In this document: positions 1-5,335 of the stretch, in pieces
Position numbering within the stretch: the stretch's first letter is position 1
How the letters are laid out: each line of letters begins with the position of its first letter
Origin: Bacteroidota bacterium
Lineage (GTDB): Bacteria > Bacteroidota > Bacteroidia > Chitinophagales > Chitinophagaceae
Length of the DNA: 5,335 nt
Assembly: GCA_023436685.1 (NCBI GenBank)
Contig: JAEZIL010000298.1
Coordinates: 1-5,335, forward strand
Reading direction: 5' to 3'
Translations under genes and position numbers: made by a program
Notes under the pieces: model-generated
Databases searched by the model: none
Seen by the model: the letters and a program-made list of their open reading frames with translations, nothing else
What the model was told of the DNA's origin: nothing

Positions 1-293
1 GATAAGTATAATAGCGCATCGGCAGCAGGGCTAACCTGCGATGGACTGCCCGGGAAAAGAATGACCGGAATATCGGTTTCAGACTTGAAACGTTGTATGC
101 ACCTTTCAATATGTTGAGCAACTACCAGGCTGCCACCCATTAAAAGGTAATTTACAGAGGCGTCGTTGCATAGCTGTGCCAGATATTCCATATCGGATGG
201 GGCTACCTTATCCGGATCTACCAAAACGGCAAACCCACTTTTCCCATTTTTCTTTAGCTGATAGAGTTGCTGATATATTTTTCCGGTGGCCAT
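1..293 (-). CDS. GGGP/PcrB-family prenylglyceryl-phosphate synthase, N-terminal part
   Basis: The reading frame starts at the ATG at 293-291 and stays open to the window edge, giving 97 complete codons (family members are roughly 230-260 residues), so the C-terminal half or more is missing. Visible motifs are FAVLVDPDK (residues 21-29), LLMGGS (50-55), PVILFPGS (76-83) and a final ADALLYLS, which match the beta-strand ends of this TIM-barrel family. Known family role: a cytosolic, Mg2+-dependent enzyme joining sn-glycerol-1-phosphate to a polyprenyl diphosphate (geranylgeranyl in archaea and several Bacteroidota, heptaprenyl in Bacillus PcrB), the first ether-lipid step. The DPDK aspartates lie in the metal/diphosphate-binding region. 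Prenyl chain length cannot be judged from this fragment. There is no Shine-Dalgarno, as is usual for the phylum. It lies 43 bases downstream of mscL on the same strand, so co-transcription is possible. The family call is confident; the exact substrate is not. Confidence 0.88.
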   Translation of the reverse strand, partial: MATGKIYQQLYQLKKNGKSGFAVLVDPDKVAPSDMEYLAQLCNDASVNYLLMGGSLVVAQHIERCIQRFKSETDIPVILFPGSPSQVSPAADALLYL

Positions 294-322
294 AAGAGAG
301 CAAAATTGAACATTAAATATGT

Positions 323-346
323 AAAAAGGCCAAAACTTAAGCCTTT
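323..346 (-). terminator. weak hairpin at the end of mscL
   Basis: Read on the minus strand, AAAGGC (346-341) pairs perfectly with GCCTTT (330-325) across a 10-base loop, and two more T follow. The mscL stop codon sits in the loop. The stem is only 6 bp and the T tract is short, so this is at best a weak or partial terminator between mscL and the synthase gene. It may also be chance in AT-rich DNA. Confidence 0.22.
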
Positions 347-777
347 CTTTCTTGTTTTAGCAGATCACGTATTTCGGTAAGCAATTTTTCACTAGCAGTA
401 GGGCCGGGCGCTGGTTTCGCATCTTCTTCTTTCTTTAGTCTGCTCATAAGGCGTATTGCAAGAAATATAAAGAAGGCTATAATGAGGAAGTCTACAACTG
501 TTTGTACAAAATGGCCATATGCAAAAACGTTGGCACCAGCGGTTTTGGCTTGTTCCAGCGAAGCGTAAGCATCACCTTCTTTTGCAGGGGTGAGTACTAT
601 AAATTTATCAGTAAATTTTTCGCCTTTACCAGATATTAAACCTATTAAGGGCATAATAAGGTCGTCAACTAATGCTGTAACAATTCTGCCAAATGCGCCA
701 CCTATTATAACACCTACAGCAAGGTCTATAACATTACCCCTCATGGCGAAGGATTTAAAGTCTTTCCAAAATCCCAT
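337..777 (-). CDS. mscL: large-conductance mechanosensitive channel MscL
   Basis: The protein is 146 residues, close to the 136 of E. coli MscL. MscL forms a homopentameric inner-membrane pore that opens under membrane tension and releases solutes during hypo-osmotic shock. The N-terminal amphipathic helix and TM1 are very clear: [21 protein letters not shown] at residues 10-30 is almost identical to E. coli, including the Gly22 position of the hydrophobic gate. A periplasmic loop (about 45-86) is longer than in E. coli. TM2 covers about 90-111 ([18 protein letters not shown]). An Ala/Pro-rich linker leads to the C-terminal bundle helix with [10 protein letters not shown] (132-141). The ATG at 777-775 is chosen because it aligns residue for residue with E. 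coli from Met1. The frame could extend 16 codons upstream to a TTG at 825, but that segment has no family similarity. It is divergent from the efflux operon and apparently unrelated to it in function. Confidence 0.97.
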   Translation of the reverse strand: MGFWKDFKSFAMRGNVIDLAVGVIIGGAFGRIVTALVDDLIMPLIGLISGKGEKFTDKFIVLTPAKEGDAYASLEQAKTAGANVFAYGHFVQTVVDFLIIAFFIFLAIRLMSRLKKEEDAKPAPGPTASEKLLTEIRDLLKQERKA

Positions 778-822
778 GTCTGTGATAATTTTTATAAATC
801 TAAAGAAATGCTCCCTAACACC

Positions 823-851
823 CAATTGTATTGTAATATGCTGATTATCAA
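823..851 (-). promoter_or_regulatory. candidate mscL promoter (Bacteroidota type)
   Basis: On the minus strand a TTG (851-849) is followed after 18 bases by TACAATTG (830-823), one mismatch from the Bacteroidota -7 consensus TAnnTTTG. The spacing is within the usual range for the -33 TTG element. Initiation a few bases downstream would give mscL a leader of about 40 bases, and would place the upstream TTG candidate start at or before the transcript start, which agrees with the ATG at 777. This is a pattern match only. Confidence 0.38.
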
Positions 852-906
852 TTTTATTTTTTTAGGATAACCGTAGTTTCATGCTTGAACAATAAAAACA
901 AAAGAT

Positions 907-944
907 ACTATGGAAACTTTTTTTGTAAAAAATGTTTCCATAGT
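907..944. promoter_or_regulatory. 38-bp near-perfect palindrome, probable TetR-family operator
   Basis: The outer arms ACTATGGAAAC (907-917) and GTTTCCATAGT (934-944) are perfect 11-bp inverted repeats. After one mismatched pair (918/933), six more T-A pairs (919-924 with 927-932) close on a central GT, so 17 of 19 positions pair. It ends 12 bases before the start codon of the TetR-family gene and overlaps the -7-like box at 941-948. Its position and symmetry fit an operator at which the encoded repressor would block its own operon; this is inference, as the binding specificity is unknown. The arm centres are about 27 bp apart, too far for one simple TetR dimer on one face, so two dimers (as known for QacR) or a binding unit inside the arms is likely. 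As RNA it could also form a long hairpin. Confidence 0.68.
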
Positions 945-948
945 TTTG
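941..948 (+). promoter_or_regulatory. candidate -7 box of the efflux operon promoter
   Basis: TAGTTTTG is an exact match to the Bacteroidota -7 consensus TAnnTTTG. A TTG at 923-925 could be the -33 element, but its 15-base spacing is a little short of the usual 17-23. The box begins within the right arm of the palindrome, so a bound repressor would occlude it. It ends only 8 bases before the ATG at 957, so a transcript from here would have a leader of only a few bases or none. Confidence 0.42.
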
Positions 949-956
949 CGGGCGAT

Positions 957-1580
957 ATGGAAATTTTAACGAAAATACTCAGTGCATCAGCAGAGTTATT
1001 CCGCCAATACGGTTTTAAGGCGATAACTATGGATGATATAGCGAGAAGGGCGGGTATTTCGAAAAAGACGTTATACCAGCATTTTGCCAATAAGCAGGAG
1101 GTGGTCACAGAATCGGTAAACTGGTATAAATGCCAGATAAATGATGAATGTACGGCTTTGGTGAAAGATTCGGGAAATGCAGTGGAGGCTATGGTGCGCA
1201 CATCTGAAATGATGAGCCAGGCATACAAGCAAATGAACCCACATGCTTTGGTAGAGTTACAACGCTTTTACCCCGAAACATATGATCTTTTCAAGAAAAA
1301 ATTATTGCAAACAGATATTGAGATGTTAAAGGAAAACATCTTACAAGGTATGTCTGAGGGGTACTATCGTAATGATTTGAATGCTGACCTAATGGCACGG
1401 TACAGGCTTGAGATATCGCTTATCATGTTTCAGCCTAACCTGCTGGTGAATGACCGTTACGATATGCTATTTGTGAGCCAAGAGATATTGGAGCATTTTA
1501 TTTACGGCATAGTAACACCGAAAGGAGAAAAATTATATCAGAAATATAAAGAAAACTACTTAAAGCAAGTTTCAAAATGA
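957..1580 (+). CDS. TetR/AcrR-family transcriptional regulator of the efflux operon
   Basis: The protein is 207 residues, a normal TetR-family length. The N-terminal DNA-binding domain is clear: helix 1 ILSASAELFRQYGF (7-20), then the helix-turn-helix with TMDDIARRAGISKKTLYQHF (24-43) and NKQEV after it. Residues from about 50 on form the helical ligand-binding and dimerisation domain, with ELQRFYPETYDLF (100-112) and an EGYYRNDLN stretch (134-142) as recognisable landmarks. Such proteins are usually cytoplasmic dimeric repressors that leave DNA when they bind a small hydrophobic ligand; the ligand here is unknown. The ATG at 957 is chosen because the domain begins right there. A longer frame from a TTG at 885 would run through the palindrome and add residues without similarity. 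As first gene of the operon, with the palindrome immediately upstream, it probably autoregulates itself and the pump. Its stop overlaps the next start in ATGA. Confidence 0.93.
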   Translation: MEILTKILSASAELFRQYGFKAITMDDIARRAGISKKTLYQHFANKQEVVTESVNWYKCQINDECTALVKDSGNAVEAMVRTSEMMSQAYKQMNPHALVELQRFYPETYDLFKKKLLQTDIEMLKENILQGMSEGYYRNDLNADLMARYRLEISLIMFQPNLLVNDRYDMLFVSQEILEHFIYGIVTPKGEKLYQKYKENYLKQVSK

Positions 1581-2941
1581 GACGAATAATATATAGCGTA
1601 TTAACAATGCTGATGCCTGTTGTGGCTAACGCACAGGAGCAGCCCATACCGTTAAGCCTTGAAGATGCAATGGACTATGCGGTGAAGCACAATGTAAATG
1701 TGAAAAATGCAAGTCTAGATGCTAAAATTCAAAAAGCACAAGTAGGGCAAACAACTGCTGCGGCATATCCCAGAATAAATGGTAAAGGTGATTATACTGA
1801 TTATTTGAATCTTCCCGTGCAGTTCTTTCCAGGGGACTTTGCACAATTTATTGATCCTACCGCACCACCTCTTCCTCCAGGTAGTTTTGTGCCAGTAAGA
1901 TTAATGCCCAAATATGCTGCTGGAGCATCAGTAACAGGTACCCAAACTATTTTTGACGGTAGTATACTAGTGGCATTGCAGGCCAGAAATACAATTCTCG
2001 AATTATCAAAAAAGAATGTATTACTAAGCGAGGAGAATATTCGTTATGAAATAACACGTGCTTACTATGCACTTGTAATAGCCCAAAAGCAATTGCGATT
2101 AATTTCAACATCCCTAGGCACAGTAAGGTCAATGGCTCATGACCTTAATGTTATGCGCGAAAATGGGTTTGTAGAGAAAATAGAAGTTGACCGTACTACT
2201 GTTCAGGTTAATAACCTTGCTACAGATAGCTTAACTATAGCAAATCTATTGACAGTAAGCGAGCAACTATTGAAGTACCAAATGGGCATGAATATATATC
2301 AACCTATCCAATTAATTGATACGAACCTGAACGAAACCCTAAATGAAAACACTGATTTGCTTACCAAAGATGTAGAATACGATAATCGTACTGAATTTGG
2401 ATTATTACAAACACAGCTTAAGCTAAATGAATATGACGTTAAACGTTATAAACTGTCAGCTTTACCATCTTTAAGTGCGCTTGGGAATGTTGGCTACAAC
2501 TATGCATCGAACAATTTCGAGGATATGGTTAAATTCAGGAAAAACTACATTTTTAGTTCTTTCATAGGACTTCAACTAAACGTTCCAATATTCAATGGCT
2601 TGCTTAGAGTAAATCAATTAAAAGAAGCTAGGTTCAATGTAGAAAAGACAAAAAATAACATCGAAAATCTAAAATTGTCAATCGATTTTCAAACTGAACA
2701 ATCTAAAACCAGCTATAAAAATTCTTTATTGAAAGTTCAAAGCCAACAAGAGAATCTTGATCTGGCAAGTAGTGTTGTGGATTTAGCTCAAAAAAAATAT
2801 AAGGCGGGTGTTGGGAGCAACTTAGAGGTGAATCAAGCTCAAACAGATTTGATACAAGCTCAAAATAATTATTTCAATTCTTTACTTGATGTAATTAATG
2901 CATCAGCAGATCTTAAAAAGGCATTAGGCCAATTCAAATAA
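1577..2941 (+). CDS. TolC-family outer membrane efflux channel
   Basis: The protein is 454 residues, standard for the outer membrane efflux protein family. Residues 1-19 form a type I signal peptide ending VANA before QEQ. There is no lipobox cysteine, so it is not lipid-anchored, unlike OprM-type members. Two homologous halves are visible: helix LSLEDAMDYAVKHNVNVKNA (26-45), a beta segment from YPRINGKGDY, a Pro-rich loop (FIDPTAPPLPPGSF) and TQTIFDG in the first; then a beta segment at ALPSLSALGNVGYNYASN, LNVPIFNGL and long helices ending in KYKAGVGSNLEV (407-418) and QAQTDLIQAQNNY in the second. Family members form trimeric beta-barrel/alpha-tunnel ducts that receive substrate from an adaptor-RND pair. 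The start overlaps the regulator stop by 4 bases, which suggests coupled translation, and no Shine-Dalgarno is needed. Its 3' part looks more AT-rich than the neighbouring genes. Confidence 0.95.
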   Translation: MRRIIYSVLTMLMPVVANAQEQPIPLSLEDAMDYAVKHNVNVKNASLDAKIQKAQVGQTTAAAYPRINGKGDYTDYLNLPVQFFPGDFAQFIDPTAPPLPPGSFVPVRLMPKYAAGASVTGTQTIFDGSILVALQARNTILELSKKNVLLSEENIRYEITRAYYALVIAQKQLRLISTSLGTVRSMAHDLNVMRENGFVEKIEVDRTTVQVNNLATDSLTIANLLTVSEQLLKYQMGMNIYQPIQLIDTNLNETLNENTDLLTKDVEYDNRTEFGLLQTQLKLNEYDVKRYKLSALPSLSALGNVGYNYASNNFEDMVKFRKNYIFSSFIGLQLNVPIFNGLLRVNQLKEARFNVEKTKNNIENLKLSIDFQTEQSKTSYKNSLLKVQSQQENLDLASSVVDLAQKKYKAGVGSNLEVNQAQTDLIQAQNNYFNSLLDVINASADLKKALGQFK

Positions 2942-2971
2942 ATAATTCAAACAATTTACAAACTATATAAG

Positions 2972-4078
2972 ATGAAATATTCAGTATACCTCTTGTTAAC
3001 AACCGTTATGCTGGCAGCATGCGGTGGAGGCGATAAACCCGGCAATAAAGAGCAGCAGTTAGCCAAATTGAAAAAAGAACGCCTTGAACTGGATGCAAAG
3101 ATCCAAAAACTGGAATCGGAAAGTGGTAGCGATACAATGCGCAAACCAACTTCTATTAGTGTAATGGAAGTACAGCCACAAAAGTTCAATGCGTTTATTG
3201 AAGTGCAATCTCAGATAACAGGTGATGAAAACGTAAATGCTACATCACAGGCTCCCGGCACTGTAGAAAGCGTACTTGTAAAAGTAGGCCAACGAGTAAG
3301 CAAAGGCCAGATATTAGCAAGGCTGAATGCTGATGCAACTGAGCAGCAAATAAAAGCACAGGATGCACAATTGAGCTTGTTAAAACAGTTGTATGATAAG
3401 CAAAAGAAATTGTGGGAGCAAAATATTGGTACAGAAATACAATTGCTGCAGGCAAAAACAAACTATGAGGCAGCACAAAAGCAAAGAGCAGCACTAGTTG
3501 CCCAACGCGATATGTACTCTATTAAGTCGCCTATTACAGGTACTGTCGATCTGGTAAATGTAAAAGTGGGTGATGTAGTAGGTGGAGGTGCTCCTAATTT
3601 CATAAGGGTAGTAAATTTTGAAAAATTAAAAGCACAAGCAAGCCTTGGTGAAAACTACCTTGGTAAAGTACAGCAGAACGATCCTGTAACGATAGTATTG
3701 CCTGATATTGGTGATTCGATACAAACTAAACTTACTTATGTATCAAAAGCGGTTGATCCTATTTCAAGGGCATTTATGGTAGAGGTGCGTTTAGGTAGCA
3801 ATAAAAAGCTGCACCCTAATATGTCGTGCCGCATGAAGATAGCCAACTACGAGGCCAGCAATGCGCTGATAGTTCCTGTATCGGTAATACAAAAAACTGC
3901 TGAAGGCGAAATGCTGTATGTAGCGGAGGGTAACAAGGCTAAAGCAGTATATGTAAAAACAGGTCAGAACTCTAATGGCATGGTAGAAGTGTTGAGCGGC
4001 TTAAATGCCGGCGACAGAGTGATAACAGAAGGGTACGAAGAACTGGATAATGGTGCACCGGTAGAGGTGAAAAAGTAA
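2972..4078 (+). CDS. efflux RND periplasmic adaptor (membrane fusion protein), lipoprotein
   Basis: The protein is 368 residues. It begins with a lipoprotein signal peptide whose lipobox LAAC places the acylated Cys at 17, so it is probably anchored in the inner membrane facing the periplasm. A short charged helix with Leu33/Leu40/Leu47 heptad spacing (about 26-50) precedes the core. The lipoyl domain is split in the usual way: ATSQAPGTVESVLVKVGQRV (90-109) and SIKSPITGTVDLVNVKVGD (183-201). They flank a short alpha-hairpin (about 120-180, with KLWEQNIGTEIQLLQAK). A beta-barrel (about 215-290, including VDPISRAFMVEV) and a membrane-proximal domain (about 295-365, with LIVPVSVIQ and GLNAGDRVITEG) follow. 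Family role: a hexameric adaptor bridging the RND permease and the TolC-like channel. It starts 30 bases after the tolC-like stop. The short hairpin resembles RND adaptors rather than long HlyD type I adaptors. Substrate is not predictable. Confidence 0.95.
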   Translation: MKYSVYLLLTTVMLAACGGGDKPGNKEQQLAKLKKERLELDAKIQKLESESGSDTMRKPTSISVMEVQPQKFNAFIEVQSQITGDENVNATSQAPGTVESVLVKVGQRVSKGQILARLNADATEQQIKAQDAQLSLLKQLYDKQKKLWEQNIGTEIQLLQAKTNYEAAQKQRAALVAQRDMYSIKSPITGTVDLVNVKVGDVVGGGAPNFIRVVNFEKLKAQASLGENYLGKVQQNDPVTIVLPDIGDSIQTKLTYVSKAVDPISRAFMVEVRLGSNKKLHPNMSCRMKIANYEASNALIVPVSVIQKTAEGEMLYVAEGNKAKAVYVKTGQNSNGMVEVLSGLNAGDRVITEGYEELDNGAPVEVKK

Positions 4079-4107
4079 TGTTGGATAATTAGTAACAACA
4101 GATTTTT

Positions 4108-5335
4108 ATGAAAGACGTATTTAAAGAGTTTAAACTATCCAGTTGGGCGATAGATAATCGTACTGCTGTATACATAATTACCGTCATTATTACGCTGGTG
4201 GGCTTGACTGCGTATATCAATTTGCCGAAGGAAAACTTTCCTGAGATCAAGATACCACAGATAATAGTACAAACGGTATACCCCGGTACTTCTCCCGAAA
4301 ACATGGAAAACCTGGTAACGAAACCAATAGAAAAAGAAGTAAAAAATCTTACCGGTGTAAAGAAGGTTACAAGTAATTCCTTCCAGGATTTCTCGGTAGT
4401 AATTGTTGAGTTCAATACCGATGTTGAAGTAGATAAAGCTAAGCAAGATGTAAAAGACGCCGTTGACAAGGCCAGGACAGACTTGCCGCAAAATCTGCCT
4501 AATGAGCCTGAGGTAAAAGATATAGATCTATCGGAACTGCCTATACTTTATGTGAACATATCGGGTAACTACGACTTGAACAAATTGAAAAAGTATGCGG
4601 ATAGGCTACAAGATAAAATAGAAGAGCTAAAAGAAATAAAGCGTGTGGATATGGTAGGTGCTCTTGAACGTGAGATACAGATAAATGTAGACATGTTCCG
4701 GATGCAGGCAGCAGGCTTGACGTTTGATGATATTGAGCGTACGGTGGCGTCAGAAAATACTTCGGCTAGTGTTGGTCAGGTATCGATGGTAAACCAGAAA
4801 CGGATACTTACTATACGTAACGAATTTAAGACGGCGGAGCAAATTGGCAATGTAATAGTAAAGAACCAACAAGGGGGAGCAATATACCTGAAAGACGTAG
4901 CAGATGTGCGCGATGGCTTTGAAGAGCAAAAAAGCTATGCGCGTTTAAATGGTGAAAATGTGATCACCTTGAATGTTATTAAAGCATCGGGTGAAAACCT
5001 TATAGATGCATCGGAAAAGATAGAAGCAATGCTGGAAGAAATGAAGGTAAAAGAATTGCCAAAAGATCTGAGCATTGTAGTAACTGGTGACCAATCGGAA
5101 GAAACAAAAACAACACTTACCGATCTGATCAATACCATCATCATTGGTTTTATACTGGTAACTGTTATCCTGATGTTCTTCATGGGTGTAACTAACGCCT
5201 TGTTCGTGGCACTATCAGTCCCACTATCTTGTGCTTTGGCATTCCTTGTGATGCCGACATTAGGCTTTACACTAAACATGATCGTACTGTTCTCGTTCCT
5301 GCTTGCCCTGGGTATAGTGGTGGATGATGCAATAG
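4108..5335 (+). CDS. RND-family efflux permease, N-terminal part (cut by window edge)
   Basis: The frame opens at ATG 4108 and continues without a stop to the edge: 409 codons plus one base, out of a usual 1000-1100. TM1 is about residues 19-38. The porter-domain start PKENFPEIKIPQIIV (40-54) and YPGTSPENMENLVTKPIEKE are classic for AcrB-like proteins. TM2 is about 340-360, then the conserved ALSVPLS (368-374), TM3, and TM4 with GIVVDDAI (402-409). Asp406 and Asp407 match the proton-relay Asp407/Asp408 of AcrB, so it is expected to be a proton-driven antiporter in the inner membrane. It begins 29 bases after the adaptor stop and should work with that adaptor and the TolC-like channel. HAE-type (drug) is more likely than the metal-exporting HME type, given the TetR regulator and the motifs, but drug, solvent, lipid or peptide substrates cannot be separated from this half. 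No frame damage is seen. Confidence 0.95.
   Translation, partial: MKDVFKEFKLSSWAIDNRTAVYIITVIITLVGLTAYINLPKENFPEIKIPQIIVQTVYPGTSPENMENLVTKPIEKEVKNLTGVKKVTSNSFQDFSVVIVEFNTDVEVDKAKQDVKDAVDKARTDLPQNLPNEPEVKDIDLSELPILYVNISGNYDLNKLKKYADRLQDKIEELKEIKRVDMVGALEREIQINVDMFRMQAAGLTFDDIERTVASENTSASVGQVSMVNQKRILTIRNEFKTAEQIGNVIVKNQQGGAIYLKDVADVRDGFEEQKSYARLNGENVITLNVIKASGENLIDASEKIEAMLEEMKVKELPKDLSIVVTGDQSEETKTTLTDLINTIIIGFILVTVILMFFMGVTNALFVALSVPLSCALAFLVMPTLGFTLNMIVLFSFLLALGIVVDDAI

Larger units (their letters stand above)
778..956. other. divergent intergenic region between mscL and the tetR-family gene
   Basis: This 179-base stretch is AT-rich and separates the minus-strand mscL from the plus-strand efflux operon. 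It holds a candidate mscL promoter (823-851), a 38-bp palindrome (907-944) and a candidate operon promoter box (941-948). Open frames reaching into it from both genes start at TTG codons and show no protein similarity, so I treat it as non-coding. Confidence 0.8.

Noticed and set aside
778..825. 16-codon N-terminal extension of MscL from a TTG codon
   Set aside because: The ATG at 777 reproduces the E. coli MscL N-terminus position for position; the extension starts at TTG, shows no family similarity and overlaps the candidate promoter.
590..844. 84-codon open frame on the plus strand opposite mscL
   Set aside because: It is antisense to a confidently identified gene and its translation shows no recognisable domain.
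907..948. Palindrome plus following TTTT read as an intrinsic terminator on the plus strand
   Set aside because: No plus-strand gene lies upstream that would need termination here, the T run is only four bases, and the location directly before a TetR start favours an operator.
885..956. 24-codon N-terminal extension of the TetR-family regulator from a TTG codon
   Set aside because: It runs through the palindrome and the -7 box, has no TetR-family similarity, and the domain begins exactly at the ATG at 957.
2834..2864. 10-bp direct repeat CAAGCTCAAA, 21 bases apart
   Set aside because: It encodes the repeated QAQ of successive heptads in the C-terminal TolC helix, so it follows from the protein's coiled-coil pattern and is not a DNA element.
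4078..4092. Minimal ORF of four codons (MLDN, then TAG) whose ATG overlaps the adaptor stop as TAATG
   Set aside because: It could in principle help ribosomes reinitiate before the permease start at 4108, but four codons in AT-rich DNA are readily explained by chance and there is no supporting signal.
4089..4491. Two overlapping open frames of 118-126 codons on the minus strand opposite the RND permease start
   Set aside because: The plus strand encodes a clear RND N-terminus with TM1 and porter motifs; the minus-strand translations have no recognisable domain. The same applies to the minus-strand frames at 908-1228, 1947-2132, 2956-3189, 3240-3494 and 4935-5279.

Overview
The window looks like a piece of a Bacteroidota chromosome, probably from the Chitinophagales/Sphingobacteriia side. 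Supporting signs are moderate-to-low GC, almost no Shine-Dalgarno sequences before confident starts, promoter-like TAnnTTTG boxes, and a bacterial geranylgeranylglyceryl-phosphate synthase homologue. The efflux operon also has a layout common in this phylum: TetR regulator, TolC-like protein, lipoprotein adaptor, RND pump, all on one strand. The phylum call is fairly secure; genus and species cannot be read from this sequence.

Left part (1-777, minus strand): the N-terminal 97 codons of a GGGP/PcrB-type prenylglyceryl-phosphate synthase run off the left edge. It is preceded on the same strand, with a 43-base gap, by a complete mscL encoding the large-conductance mechanosensitive channel. The two may be co-transcribed, although a weak hairpin sits at the end of mscL.

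Middle (778-956): a 179-base divergent intergenic region. It holds a plausible mscL promoter on the minus strand. Just before the regulator gene lies a 38-bp near-perfect palindrome (907-944) that overlaps a Bacteroidota-type -7 box (941-948). This is the most striking non-coding signal in the window and is best read as the operator of the TetR-family regulator.

Right part (957-5335, plus strand): a four-gene tripartite efflux operon. A TetR/AcrR-family repressor overlaps by 4 bases (ATGA) a TolC-family outer membrane channel. After 30 bases comes a lipid-anchored periplasmic adaptor (membrane fusion protein), and after 29 bases an RND permease cut by the right edge just after its TM4 Asp-Asp proton-relay motif. 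The regulator probably senses a toxic compound and controls its own operon. The permease would use the proton gradient to drive substrate through the adaptor and the TolC-like channel across both membranes.

No tRNA, rRNA, CRISPR array, insertion sequence or phage gene was seen. I found no convincing undescribed system: this is a conventional efflux operon beside housekeeping genes, with the operator/promoter arrangement and a few protein details as the points worth checking.
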